A stretch of DNA of 64,000 nucleotides from Actinocrispum wychmicini (GCF_004345645.1 NZ_SLWS01000007.1:186001-250000); one strand, 5' to 3'; shown: positions 1 through 8,720, numbered from the stretch's first letter. Notes: generated from the sequence alone by a model not told the origin. A program made the numbers and translations.

Positions 1-102
1 TCCTGGTTTGGGTAGGCGGGTGTGCCCGTTGTCGGGTGGGTGACGCCGGGTTCCACGTTCCCGGTGATGGCTTTCTGCTCGTAGGGACGGGTTTCGGGCT
101 GG

Positions 103-934
103 TCAGGTCGGTACTGGCAGCGTGTTCAGGCGCTGGTAGGCGGTGAGGGTCAGCGCGGTCCATGGAGCGTGTGTGGCCAGTCGGAGGTGGATGCGTCGGG
201 CGTGGTGGGCGATGCGTCCGGCGAGGGAGAACAGCCGTAGCCGCAGGCGTTTGGGTTCCCACTTACGGGCTTGATGTCCGGTGAGGGCGAGGATGGCGAC
301 CCAGATCTAGTTGTGCGCGAAGCCGTGCAGAGGCAGGTTGGTCAGCCCGGTGGCTTGGCGGCGCGGATACGGTCTTCGGCGCGGGCTCGGCGACGGTGCC
401 GTAGCTCCAGGTCGGCCAGTTGACCGCGGGAGGTGTTGGTGGCGAAGGCGGTCAGCCGGTTGCCGTCGGCGTCGGTGAACCGCAGTTGGGCGCCGGGGTG
501 CGGTCGTTCCTTGCGAAGGATGACCCGCATCCCGAGTGGCCAGCCCGACAGGTCGAGCACGCCGGTGGCCTCGGCGACCCAGGCGCCATCGCGGGTGTGC
601 GCTCGTCATCGTAGGCGGGAGTCCATGATTGCTTGGGGATCTGGGCGATGCGTTCGACCGCGTCATCGGGCAGGCTGAAGCCCAGCGAATGGCTCAGTTT
701 CCGTGCGTGCAGCCAGTCGGTGAACTCATGCGTGCCGCCGCCGGCGTCGGTGCGGATCAGTACGTTGCGTCCGATCCTGCCTCCTTTGGCGGTGACCGGT
801 AACTGCCGCAACGCGTCCCGGGCCACCGCGATGTGGTCGGCGGTGGTGTTGCTGCCGGCGTTGCCCGGTCGCAGCAGGATTGCCAGCGGCTCACCGGTGC
901 CCTCGATGCCGTGGTCGACAAAGGACCCCAGCGG
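103..934 (-). pseudogene. IS1380-family transposase, C-terminal remnant
   Basis: Minus-strand reading gives an IS1380-type transposase: the segment GTGEPLAILLRPGNAGSN, a TDAGGGTHEF segment around the second catalytic Asp, and a C-terminus ending ...YQRLNTLPVPT with a stop at 103-105. The frame changes near 600 and again near 350, and an in-frame TAG interrupts it at 307-309, so it cannot make a working enzyme. The 5' half is missing: the coding sequence is cut at about 934 by a group II intron end. The cargo-free left edge (1-102) is probably the non-coding end of the element; I could not see its terminal inverted repeat. Confidence 0.8.
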
Positions 935-1140
935 GTGAGGTAGGACACCGGCGAGGTGCCTGCGATGCAGGTCCTTTTCCGGTGCCCTCCTCCCGAACCG
1001 CCCGTGCGGGCTTTCCCCGCAGGCGGCTCTCCAGTGATCTATGCGTTTCCGTCAGCCGTCGCGTGGATCGTGGCGTGGCAGTCACGGCAGACCACGAGGG
1101 TCTTGCGCCGTTTCCGCAGCATTGCTGCGATCCGTGCGAC
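935..1140 (-). mobile_element. Group II intron 3'-end remnant (maturase C-terminus plus domains V-VI)
   Basis: On the minus strand about 1135-1039 encodes the HNH-like tail of a group II intron reverse transcriptase/maturase (RRKTLVVCRDCHATIH). A stop follows, then a canonical domain V and a domain VI-like hairpin. The 3' boundary is placed at about 935 because the sequence beyond it (PLGSFVDHG) is uninterrupted IS1380 transposase, so the intron had inserted into that transposase gene. Nearly all of the intron (domains I-III, most of the maturase) is lost where a MocR-type gene fragment begins at about 1140. It is a dead remnant. Confidence 0.75.
995..1029 (-). ncRNA. Group II intron domain V hairpin
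   Basis: The minus-strand RNA of this 35-nt segment folds into the standard domain V: outer stem GAGCCGCC/GGGCGGUUC carrying the AGC catalytic triad at positions 2-4, an AC bulge on the 3' side, an inner GCGGG/CCCGC stem and a GAAA-type terminal loop. It lies between the maturase stop and the intron 3' end, the normal order. Domain V alone is not active; this is a fossil of the ribozyme core. Confidence 0.75.
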
Positions 1141-1799
1141 GACGTTCCACAACCCGACCGGAACCATACTGTCCGCGGAGCGTCGCCGGCAGGTCGTGGA
1201 GGTTGCCCGCGCCGCCGGAGCGTTCGTCATCGAAGACGACTTCGCCCGCCACCTGGGACACGGTGGCTCGATGCCTCGCCCGCTCATCGCCGACGACCGC
1301 GACGGCACAGTCGTGTACATGACGTCGCTGACCAAGCCCGCCGCGCCCGAGTCTCCGGATCGGAGCGCTGATCGCCCGTGGTCCGGTGCGGGAACGGCCG
1401 CGAGCGATGCGCACCGTCGACGACTTCCTCGTCGCCTGCTCCTTGCAGGAGGCCGCCGTCGAACTGGTCAGCACCCCGGGGTGGGAGCGGCACCTGCGCG
1501 CACTGGCCACTGCCCTCAGGGAGCGCTGCGCGGTGCTGGCCGCCGGGCTGGTGCGAGAGATTCCAGAGTGGACAATCACACACGTACCCGCGGGCGGCTT
1601 GCACCTGTGGGTACGCCCAACGGCCGACTACCTGGCCGAGGCCGCACGGAGCCACGGAGTGTCCATCGCCGACGGTCGGCAGTACTTTGCCGCCGAGCCT
1701 CCGGGAACCTTTCTGCGCATAGGTTTCGCCGCGACGGCCGAACTGGCCGAGGGCGTCCGCAGGCTGGCACTCGCGGCCAGAGACCTCCCCGGCAGGTGA
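1141..1799 (+). pseudogene. MocR/GntR-type PLP-dependent regulator, C-terminal fragment
   Basis: The plus strand encodes the aminotransferase-fold half of a MocR-family regulator: an HNPTG motif, FVIEDDFARHLGH, then TSLTKPAAP in which the Lys would bind PLP, and a C-terminal small domain ending ...LAARDLPGR. The wing-helix DNA-binding domain and the first part of the PLP domain are missing, replaced by the group II intron remnant. A one-base insertion near 1351 moves the frame between the PLP lysine and SLRIGALIARGPV. It is therefore a truncated and frameshifted gene. Family assignment is good; the effector is unknown. Confidence 0.75.
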
Positions 1800-1803
1800 G
1801 GGG

Positions 1804-3035
1804 TCACCGTCCGTCGGTGTCGCCGGCGCGACCGCGTAACCCGACGGTCGCCAGTGGCACGAGCGCGATGGTCAGCAGTGCCGAGACGATCAAGCCGCCG
1901 CGCGCGCCGACTGCCTGGATGAGCGGGCCCGCGACCGCGAGGCCGACAGGAGCGGCAAGTACCGAGCCCGCAGTCCACAACGTGATCACCGGCAGTTGCT
2001 CGTCCGGCTTGAGCACGACCTGCACGAATGTGTACACCACCGGGGTGAACGGCGCGTAGATCAACCACCTACGAAGAACGCGGCCACCGCATAGGGCACC
2101 GACGGCGCGACGGTCAGCAGCAGCACTACGGCAGCCCACGCGGTGATGATCAAGACGGGCAGCCGCTGCTCGGGCAGCTTCCGGAGCAGGCCGGTCAACA
2201 CCGCGCCGATCAGTGCGCCCACACCGAACCCGGCCCAGATCAGACCCAGTGACACCGCGTCACCGCCCAGCGGCCCACGCACCAGCAGCGGCAGCGCGAT
2301 CTCGATCGGCATGTAGAACAGGTTGAAGCCGAACACCACCACCAGGAGCCGTGCGGTAACCCGGACACGGCGCAGAATCCGCAAGCCGGACCGAGGAATG
2401 CTCTCGCCGTCGACGGAACCCGCGGCCTGCGGGGTGACGACGATGGCCGCGGCCAGCAACAGGACCAGGCTGGCCCCGTCCACGAGCAGGGCGATCCCCG
2501 GGTTGTGCCCGGCTGCCAGTATCCCGCCCGCCACTGGGCCGATCGCGTAGATCGCGAGGCTGGTACTGGTGCCGAGCAGCCCGTTGGCCGCCAACCTGCC
2601 TTCGGGCGCCGCCATCGCGGTGACCGCGAGCCGACGGGCACTCATCCCGACCAGCCGGAAGACTGAGCCGATCAGCAACCCGCAGACCAGCACCGGCAGC
2701 GTGATCGCGTCCGCCATGGCCAGCAGCCCAAGCGCGGCAAGCACGCCGCCACGCAGCAGACAGTCCACAATGATCAACGCGCGCGGCGGGATACGCAACC
2801 TGGTGAGCCCGACAGTGAACGCCAATACCGTGGCCAGCACGTACGGCGAGGCCTCGACGGCCGCGACGGCAAGCGGCGCAGGCACACCACCATGGATACG
2901 TAGGGTCAACAACGGCAGTGCCGTGATGATCATGCCATCGCCCACGTTGGAGACGAGATCGCCGGCCAGTAGTACCCAGACCCGACAGTCGCGCAACACA
3001 CGCCAGTACGACCAGTTCCGCGTCTCCACCGCCAT
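1804..3035 (-). pseudogene. MFS transporter with one-base frameshift
   Basis: A major-facilitator transporter with about twelve hydrophobic segments starts at ATG 3035 (MAVETRNWSYW) and reads cleanly for 324 codons to ...AAFFVGG. It then hits TGA at 2061-2063. One missing base just before that stop puts the continuation (LIYAPFTPVVYTFVQVV..., two further helices) in another frame, ending at 1804. Length after repair would be about 410 residues, normal for this exporter class. The break is either a real inactivation or a sequencing error. The adjacent Lrp/AsnC remnant on the same strand may once have controlled it. Confidence 0.75.
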
Positions 3036-3059
3036 GCTGGTCGTTGTTGAACCTCAAGT

Positions 3060-3295
3060 GGACTGGAGGTCCAGTGCGGCCTGGTCGGTGGACGCGTGGG
3101 GCGACGGCAGACCGGATCTCGGCCAGAGCCTTCTCCGCCCCGGGACCCCGCCGAGCACTCGCACCGCCCGGTCGACCGCAACCTGCTGTACCGGCGGGCG
3201 ATAGTGCTGAACGCGGCCCGGCCGTTGAACTGCAGGGCGTACACGAGCCGACGACCCAGCTCGTCGTAGTCCACCCGTGCCTGCCCTGCCATCAT
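3060..3295 (-). pseudogene. Lrp/AsnC-family regulator, degenerate N-terminus
   Basis: The minus strand starts MAGQARVDYDELGRRLVYALQ and continues NGRAAFSTIARRYSRLRSTG, the beginning of an Lrp/AsnC winged-helix regulator. Compared with the family, about eleven codons are missing between STIAR and RYSRLRS, which removes the recognition helix. The reading frame is then lost within about 40 codons, and no ligand-binding RAM domain follows. It is a non-functional remnant just upstream of the broken MFS gene, suggesting a decayed amino-acid export module. The end coordinate is approximate. Confidence 0.55.
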
Positions 3296-3297
3296 GG

Positions 3298-3417
3298 CTG
3301 ACTAACCCCTTGTGGGACCAGTTCGCCGCGTTGTTACCCGCACGACCGATCCTCGACCCGACCCATCCGATGAGCTGCCACCGCCGTCGCGTGCCCGACC
3401 GGATCGTGTCCGACAAG
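3298..3417 (+). pseudogene. IS5-family transposase, N-terminal remnant
   Basis: The plus strand encodes LTNPLWDQFAALLPARP... and CHRRRVPDRIVSDK, the conserved start of IS5-type DDE transposases of actinobacteria. The reading frame runs directly into an unrelated secreted-protein gene with its own ribosome binding site, so only about 40 codons of the transposase remain. Confidence 0.65.
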
Positions 3418-3429
3418 GAGGAGAATCGC

Positions 3430-3918
3430 TTGCGTAACAAAAGAAAGACGGTCGGTGCCACGATCATCGCGGTCGCCACGGCGGGGATCCTGATCGCCAC
3501 AACCACCAACGCCTTGGCCACGCCCGGCAACTGCACCACCAGTTGGAGCGATAGGCAGGCGACCAGCCTGTGCACCACGGGCACCTTGGCGGGGATCAGG
3601 CCTTATCTCACAAGCCTCCAGACCGAGCAGGTGTCGTCCCCGGGGCCGTCTTCACAGAGCCGGAACGACGTGAAGTTCGAGATCCAGCGGGTGCCGCAGC
3701 CTACTTGCGGACCGTTTCCGTCGCCGACGTGCACCCGCCAACAAACGCTTTCCAACTCGTTTCCTCAATTCCCGTCTCCTCGCCTGGCCACTCGGCTTGT
3801 CATGCCGGCCGGCCCACTTTCCTGCCGATTTCCTCGGACTTGCCGGCCCGGTCGCCGTCACCGGACCGGAGATCTACCGGATGTCGGTGACCGCGTGCAG
3901 CAGCCGGCCGATAGCTGA
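3430..3918 (+). CDS. Small secreted protein of unknown function (TTG start)
   Basis: I chose the TTG at 3430 because AAGGAGGAG at 3415-3423 lies six bases upstream, and the translation from it is a clear signal peptide: basic start (RNKRKT), hydrophobic core (VGATIIAVATAGILIATTT) and an ALA-type cleavage site before TPGNCTT. The mature part begins with a cysteine-containing segment (NCTTSW, SLCTTGT) and becomes low-complexity, with two more cysteines around PTCGPFPSPTC. The last 40-50 residues overlap the HxlR gene on the other strand and may not be real. No family recognised. The upstream in-frame codons belong to the IS5 remnant, so a naive annotation would fuse the two. Confidence 0.45.
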   Translation: MRNKRKTVGATIIAVATAGILIATTTNALATPGNCTTSWSDRQATSLCTTGTLAGIRPYLTSLQTEQVSSPGPSSQSRNDVKFEIQRVPQPTCGPFPSPTCTRQQTLSNSFPQFPSPRLATRLVMPAGPLSCRFPRTCRPGRRHRTGDLPDVGDRVQQPADS

Positions 3919-4518
3919 CAGATCTCCTACGACGGCGACGCTGCCGTCGGCGCATGCGGTTGCGAGGGTGGCTGGATCGGCCAGCAGGGCGCTGAGCGTC
4001 TTAGGCCCTGCGCGGAGCGAGACGTCTGCTGTCGCGGGTTCACCGGGCTGCACCTGAACCCGTCCGGACGCCAGGCGGACCGTCCAAACCCGACCGTCGA
4101 GCTCGAGACGGCAAGTCGTTGGCGGTGCCGCGGGGTCGGGGCGAGCGGCACCTTGCAGGAAGATCAGCACAGAGGTGGCGCTGAGCGCGGTCGGCGGCGG
4201 GGGTTGCGGGGCGTCGATCCCCCAGTCGCCCAGAGCCAGCAGGATCGGTTCCAGCTTCCGGCCCCATTCGGTCAGTTCGTAGACCCGCAGGCCGGCCGTC
4301 GGTGCCGGTCCACGGCGGATCACCCCGTGGTGTTCGAGCTCCCGGAGTCGGTCTGCCAGCAGGTTCGAGCTGACGTGGGGCAGAGCATGCCGCAGCTCGG
4401 AGAACCGTTGCGGCGCCAGGAGCAGCTCGCGGACGACCAGCAGGGCCCATCGCTCTCCGACGACGTCGAGGCCCCGGGCGATCCCACAGGAGTCCCGATA
4501 GCTACGGCTGGTTGGCAT
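3874..4518 (-). CDS. HxlR-family transcriptional regulator with C-terminal SCP2-like domain
   Basis: The N-terminal 100 residues are an HxlR winged helix: SCGIARGLDVVGERWALLVVRELLL, then RFSELRHALPHVSSNLLADRL and a GVIRR wing. From about residue 115 a second domain (ARPDPAAPPTTCRLELDGRVW... LSALLADPATLATACADGSVAVVGD) resembles the SCP2/sterol-carrier fold often appended to this regulator class, possibly a ligand sensor. I chose ATG 4518 over GTG 4524 because GAGGAGAG sits at the right distance for the ATG. It is divergent from an SDR/VOC pair and probably controls that pair and itself. HxlR proteins commonly respond to electrophiles or quinones; the ligand here is unknown. Confidence 0.85.
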   Translation of the reverse strand: MPTSRSYRDSCGIARGLDVVGERWALLVVRELLLAPQRFSELRHALPHVSSNLLADRLRELEHHGVIRRGPAPTAGLRVYELTEWGRKLEPILLALGDWGIDAPQPPPPTALSATSVLIFLQGAARPDPAAPPTTCRLELDGRVWTVRLASGRVQVQPGEPATADVSLRAGPKTLSALLADPATLATACADGSVAVVGDLSAIGRLLHAVTDIR

Positions 4519-4563
4519 GGCCACTCTCCTCGTCCCATCTGGTCCGAAACTACCATGGCATCT

Positions 4564-4600
4564 AGTTGTTTTTTACAACTGACTATGGTTGTTTTTTGAA
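4564..4600. promoter_or_regulatory. Candidate HxlR operator between divergent genes
   Basis: The 163-bp gap between the HxlR gene and the SDR gene contains a perfect inverted repeat AGTTGT-N5-ACAACT (4564-4580) in an unusually AT-rich patch. The sequence GTTGTTTTTT recurs as GGTTGTTTTTTG about 21 bp further on. The position between divergent genes fits an autoregulated HxlR site. No binding data; inferred from symmetry and place. Confidence 0.5.
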
Positions 4601-4681
4601 GCCAACTGCGGTTACTGTTGGCTCGCCCGGCCGTACTGGGCCCCTCAGCAGCGGCGCGAGGGATTATCGAGAGGGAGCAGG

Positions 4682-5512
4682 ATGACGCAGACGAGTACTC
4701 AGCCGGTAGCGCTGCTTGAGAACAAGAACGCTGTGATCTATGGCGGTGGGGGCGCTATCGGCGGCGCCATCGCACGGGTATTCGCCCGGGAAGGCGCGAG
4801 GGTCTTCATCGCCGGGCGGACGCGGGCGAAACTCGACGCCGTGGCGCGTGATATCGCCGCCACAGGCGGACCGGTCGAGACCGCGCAAGTTGACGTTTTC
4901 GACCAGCAGGCGGTCGAAAGACACGCCGATGCGATCGCGGCGACGGCCGGCAGCATCGACATCGCCGTCAACGCCGTGAGCGTCATGCACGACCAGGGGA
5001 CTTTGCTGGCGGACCTCTCCCTGGAGGAGTTCATGCGGCCGATTGACGGTTTTCTGCGGACGCTGTTCGTCACCAGCAAAGCTGTGGCACGGCACATGGG
5101 TCGCGAGCGTCCTGGCGTCATCCTGACTTTGTCCGAGCCGGGTGCGAAACTGGCTGTAGGCGGCATCTTGGGGCACGGCGTGAGCTCGGCCGGCAAGGAG
5201 GCGTTCTCCCGGCTGCTGGCCGCGGAGTTGGCGCCCAGCAACGTTCGGGTCGTCGACATCCGTCCGCACGCTGTTGTCGATGCGCCGGCCGCGGGTTCCT
5301 ACACCAAGGACCTCTTCAAACAATCCGCGGCCGCGGCCGGGCAGTCGGTCCAGGAATTCCTCGAAGGCGGGGGGATGGTGCAGGGGACGCTCCTGAAAAG
5401 GCTGCCTACCCTCGCTGAGATAGCGGAGACGGCCGCGTTCCTGGCTTCAGATCGCGCTGGAGCCATGACAGGAACGGTCGTCAATCTGTCCGGCGGCGCA
5501 CTCGTGGACTGA
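4682..5512 (+). CDS. SDR-family oxidoreductase lacking the catalytic tyrosine
   Basis: Start ATG 4682 follows GAGAGGGAGCAGG. The protein (276 aa) is a Rossmann-fold short-chain dehydrogenase: NAVIYGGGGAIGGAIARVFA is the dinucleotide-binding turn, VNAVSVM replaces NNAG, and the C-terminus MTGTVVNLSGGALVD is classical. The active site is unusual. The Lys of YxxxK is present (K172) but the Tyr position is Ser (S168 in VSSAGKEA). The upstream Ser is retained (LTLSEPG). Without Tyr the usual hydride chemistry is doubtful; it may bind NAD(P) without classical turnover. It forms a probable two-gene operon with the VOC protein 49 bp downstream, under HxlR control. Confidence 0.85.
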   Translation: MTQTSTQPVALLENKNAVIYGGGGAIGGAIARVFAREGARVFIAGRTRAKLDAVARDIAATGGPVETAQVDVFDQQAVERHADAIAATAGSIDIAVNAVSVMHDQGTLLADLSLEEFMRPIDGFLRTLFVTSKAVARHMGRERPGVILTLSEPGAKLAVGGILGHGVSSAGKEAFSRLLAAELAPSNVRVVDIRPHAVVDAPAAGSYTKDLFKQSAAAAGQSVQEFLEGGGMVQGTLLKRLPTLAEIAETAAFLASDRAGAMTGTVVNLSGGALVD

Positions 5513-5561
5513 GTTTCGGTCTTGAGGTGTCAACGTAGTTCCATATCTGAGGAGATTCGAC

Positions 5562-5912
5562 ATGACGACACTGAAGCCCGGCAGCATGCTGCTCGGCACG
5601 ACCCGTCCCGCCGAACTGCGGGCCTGGTACATCAAGGCGCTGGCGCCGGAATTCACCGGCGAGGGCGCGATCGACCTGGGCGGCTTCCTGCTGGTCATCG
5701 ACGGGCGCGACGACGTCGAGGCAAAGAACAACCAACCGGGTCGCACCATCATCAACTTCCACGTCGACGACTTCGACGCCGTGGCGGCCCAGCTGAACGC
5801 GGCCGGCGTGGAGTGGATCTCGGTCGAGGACCGGGTGAAGGGCAAGTTCGGCACGTTCGCCGACCCCGACGGGAACTACCTCCAGATCATCGAGTGGCAG
5901 CAGGACGCCTGA
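5562..5912 (+). CDS. VOC (glyoxalase/bleomycin-resistance fold) protein
   Basis: A 116-residue single VOC repeat pair: an N-terminal MLLGTTRPAELRAWYIKALAP strand-helix, central TIINFHVDDFDAVAAQLNAAG, and the C-terminal FGTFADPDGNYLQIIEW typical of glyoxalase/extradiol dioxygenase-fold proteins. His in NFHVDD and Glu in IIEW are the usual metal ligands of the second half. Ribosome binding site GAGGAG precedes ATG 5562. It lies downstream of the SDR and is probably co-transcribed. Length is typical. Substrate unknown; a role in handling a reactive small molecule would fit the HxlR context. Confidence 0.85.
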   Translation: MTTLKPGSMLLGTTRPAELRAWYIKALAPEFTGEGAIDLGGFLLVIDGRDDVEAKNNQPGRTIINFHVDDFDAVAAQLNAAGVEWISVEDRVKGKFGTFADPDGNYLQIIEWQQDA

Positions 5913-5927
5913 GACCAGACGGGTGTG

Positions 5928-6291
5928 AGCGCTCAGCATCCTGGGCTGGAACCACGCGCTGCTCGGGCACTTCGCACAAAGCATCACCTGATGCCGGCAC
6001 GCCCTGGACCTGCACCGCCACTTGGCGGACCCGGAAGGACGGGCGGGCACGCCGCACAGCCTCGGCTACGCCCACCATCGCCTCCGGCACCACACCGAGG
6101 CCATCCACTACTACCAGCAGTCGTTGGCCCTCTCGCGCGAGCTCGGCGACCAGTACAACGAAGCCACCACTCTCGACCGTCTCGGCGACACGTTCCACAG
6201 CGCCGACAACCACGTTGACGCCCACGAGTTGTGGCGGCGAACGGGAACGATCCTCGAAGACCTCGCCTGTCCGGCACCAAGGCCGGTTTGA
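5928..6291 (+). pseudogene. TPR tail of an AfsR/NB-ARC-type regulator (remnant)
   Basis: Plus-strand codons read ALSILGWNHALLGHFAQSIT, a stop codon, then HALDLHRHLADPEGR, SLGYAHHRLRHHTEAIHYYQQ and ELGDQYNEATTLDRLGDT. These are the tandem tetratricopeptide repeats that end BTAD/NB-ARC regulators in actinomycetes. No ATPase or DNA-binding domain is attached, and a stop interrupts the first repeat, so this is a leftover C-terminus. Confidence 0.6.
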
Positions 6292-6313
6292 CGGGCTGAG
6301 TTCAGGAGGGCCC

Positions 6314-6560
6314 TGGTGCTGGGTGCTCCAGGTGGCGATCTGGCTGCGTGACTGGAAGCCCAGGGTGGTCATGATGTTCCGGACGTGGCTCTCGGCGGTG
6401 CGTTCGGCGATATGCAGGGCAGTCGCCAGCTGCTTGTTGGTGTATCCCTTGGCGACCAGCCCGGCCACTTCGACCTGCCGTGGCGTCAGCGGGTGGTCGG
6501 CCAGCCGACTGTCCAATGCGGACACTTGGGTGGCGAGCAGGCTCGGGCCCGAACACCACC
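6314..6560 (-). pseudogene. LuxR-type HTH, isolated C-terminal remnant
   Basis: The minus strand encodes LADHPLTPRQVEVAGLVAKGYTN, then KQLATALHIAERTAESHVRNI and MTTLGFQSRSQIATW: a complete LuxR/NarL helix-turn-helix. No upstream receiver or ATPase domain is joined in frame; instead a 2'-5' RNA ligase-like fragment abuts it at about 6560 in another frame. It is probably the 3' end of a larger regulator gene fused by deletion. Confidence 0.6.
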
Positions 6561-6955
6561 CGCAGCGCCGCACGCGCCACCGCGGCCAGTTCGGCCAACT
6601 GCGGGTCCGGGTCGACCCACACCTCGATCGCGCAGCTCGCGGGGATCGCGGGACCGCACCGAACCGTCACCGGGGCCAGTGACCGTAGCCGGTCGGCCAG
6701 CTCGTCGGTCAGCCGATCCCACTGGGCCGGGGTGATCTGGCTGCTGAGCCTGTCCAGTCAGGCCAGGGTCAAGTGCAGGTAGCGCGCGGGAACCGGGCGG
6801 ATCACCGGCCGAGGATCACGCGGGCGGGTCGTGGTCCACCAGTGCGCGACCTGGGCGAGGTAGGCGTCGCCCAGGACGGCCAGTTCGGGCATGACCACAA
6901 AGACATGCGGCCTGGCCCCGAGCGGTGACCACGCCCGCGTAGCGAAGCTGCGCAT
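6561..6955 (-). pseudogene. 2'-5' RNA ligase-like protein, disrupted
   Basis: Starting at ATG 6955 (MRSFATRAWSPLGARPHVFVV), the minus strand encodes a LigT/2'-5' RNA ligase-type N-terminus with the HxT motif in YLHLTLA. An in-frame TGA follows immediately; the continuation (LDRLSSQITPAQWDRLTDELADRL and later residues) is in the same frame to about 6570. There the sequence switches to a LuxR HTH remnant. The second HxT motif is absent. Its start codon overlaps the stop of the upstream membrane-protein gene (TGATG), so the two were an operon before decay. Confidence 0.6.
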
Positions 6956-7548
6956 CAGATCCTCCGAGAACCCTGCTCGACACCGAGGGCGACCCGGCAG
7001 ACGGTGACGAACCGGTCGCGCGCGTCCCGCAACTCGGCGACCGCAGCGGCGTGGCGGTCGGCCACACGAAGGTCGACAGCGCCGCCAGGCCCGGGTCTGG
7101 TCGTGGAGCGGATCTCGACCACCACCCGGGCCACCTCGCGGGCGGCGGTCACGACCGCGTCAGCCGGCTGATATACGGGCGCGGGTTGGAATGCCAACGC
7201 GCGGGCCGCGTAAACCACCGGCCGGGCCAGCTCGTCCGGGTCGCCGCTCCCACTGTTGTCACCGGCAGACTGGCCGCTCTTGTCGCGAACCGACCGCCAC
7301 ACCAGCAGTTCCACCAGACTCAGTGCGGCGCCGATCAATACTCGATAGGACGGCAACGCGGCGAAGGCCGCCGTGGCGGCCTGCTCACGGCGTGCTCGCT
7401 GATCCCGGATCGGCACCGCCAACACCAAGCCCGCCGCGATGCCCACGAGCGCCGCGACCCCGCTGACCGCCCAGCCAGGCACCACCCACTACACAGCCGT
7501 AGCCAGCAACGCCACACCACCCACGATCACGCCGTACACGATGGGCAT
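6955..7548 (-). pseudogene. Membrane protein of unknown function with in-frame stop
   Basis: From ATG 7548 the frame reads MPIVYGVIVGGVALLATAV, then TAG, then WVVPGWAVSGVAALVGIAAG and on to ...GVEQGSRRI at 6955. The stop falls inside what would be two adjacent N-terminal transmembrane segments. A shorter product could begin at one of the GTG codons just after the stop (about 176 aa) and would keep one N-terminal helix plus a soluble helical region. No family recognised. It overlaps the following RNA-ligase-like gene by TGATG. Confidence 0.5.
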
Positions 7549-7731
7549 CGGAAGCGTTCGCGTCGTGGCCACGCTGACAACCTTAGTGGGCCACAAAGTT
7601 GTCGGTGGCGAGCAACAGGTGGCCCAGGGGGACTGTCAAACGAAAGGCTCTGTCGGTGATTGTGTGATCAACTTGATGGGGTGGTGGCGGTGAGGCTGTT
7701 TGCGGCTGCGGTCGCCGATCTGGTGCCGACG

Positions 7732-8457
7732 TTACTGGCTGAGTAGTATTCGCTTGCGCAGCAGCGAGAATCCGGCTCTGCCGTACATCTGCCTCTTCAG
7801 GTATTTGATCTTCGTGTTGACGCCCTCGGTGGGGCCGTTGCTGAACGGCAGAGTCAGACCGGCCACGACGGCATCCCAGTCTTTCAGCAATCCGTTGAGG
7901 TACGAGTCGAAGCCGGGCAACGTATCGAGGCGGACCGTGGTGACCCATTCGGTGAGGTCCTGGCCGCGGCGCTGGGTCAGAATGGTGGCAAACTCGCGGA
8001 CCCGGGCGGCCAGCGTGCTCATCTCGCGACAGCTGGTGAGCAGGTCGTGCAGGTGACGGCGAGTGTGATCGGGCAAGTCGGTGGGCCTGCTCATGATCCA
8101 GGAGACCAGACGACGTGGCGTGGGCACTACGCGCTGCGGGTCGGCTCGGCCCTGGTTGATGTAGCGCACCAGCAGGTTGGCACTGCCGCTGTAACCGTGT
8201 TCACGGATCTCGGCCAGGATCCGGGTGACCGGGGTCTTGTCGGCCAGTCGGCGCTGCACCAGGTCGCGGTGGGCATCGACCAGGCAGATGCCGTAGCGTG
8301 GCGGACGCAGCAAGTCCTCCGCCTTCTCAGCGCGGGCGTAACGCTTGACGGTGTTCAGCGCCCAGCCCAGCCGCCGGGCGCACTCCATCAACCCGGCCCC
8401 CTGAGCGAGCAGGACATGGACAGCGGCGAACCTCGCCGACCACCACAGCGGGCTCAC
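7732..8457 (-). pseudogene. ISL3-family transposase, 5'-truncated
   Basis: The minus strand encodes the C-terminal 240 residues of an ISL3-type transposase: an HTH (ARRLGWALNTVKRYARA), a linker, and the terminal catalytic block LPFSNGPTEGVNTKIKYLKR with the final Glu, ending naturally at RILLSQ. The N-terminal zinc-binding domain and the part carrying the first catalytic Asp residues are missing or out of frame upstream (8458-8600), so the enzyme is dead. Confidence 0.75.
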
Positions 8458-8672
8458 CTGGATTACGCTTGGCGTGACGCAGGAACCATGTAAGCACGCT
8501 CATCGCGTCTCCGGGCATCTGCCCCGCCGCGCATGTGCTTTCACCCAAAGCCACCCGGGCAGCATCGCACTTACGTGACGTCAGCTGAACGTGTTTCATT
8601 TGTGGCTAAACTGCGGAGGTTGGACCACCCCGGTGATCTTGGAGGCCGTTGGATCTGGGAAGGATCTACGGC

Positions 8673-8720
8673 ATGGCAGGGGCAGCGAAGTACCCGGTTG
8701 AGCTGAAGGAACGTGCGGGG
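8673..8720 (+). pseudogene. IS3-family OrfA, first 16 codons
   Basis: ATG 8673 opens MAGAAKYPVELKERAG, the very conserved beginning of actinobacterial IS3 OrfA proteins (M-x-x-x-KYPxELKERA). Similarity stops at 8720. The surrounding 8458-8860 contains no other gene I can support; it appears to be IS debris. Confidence 0.5.
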
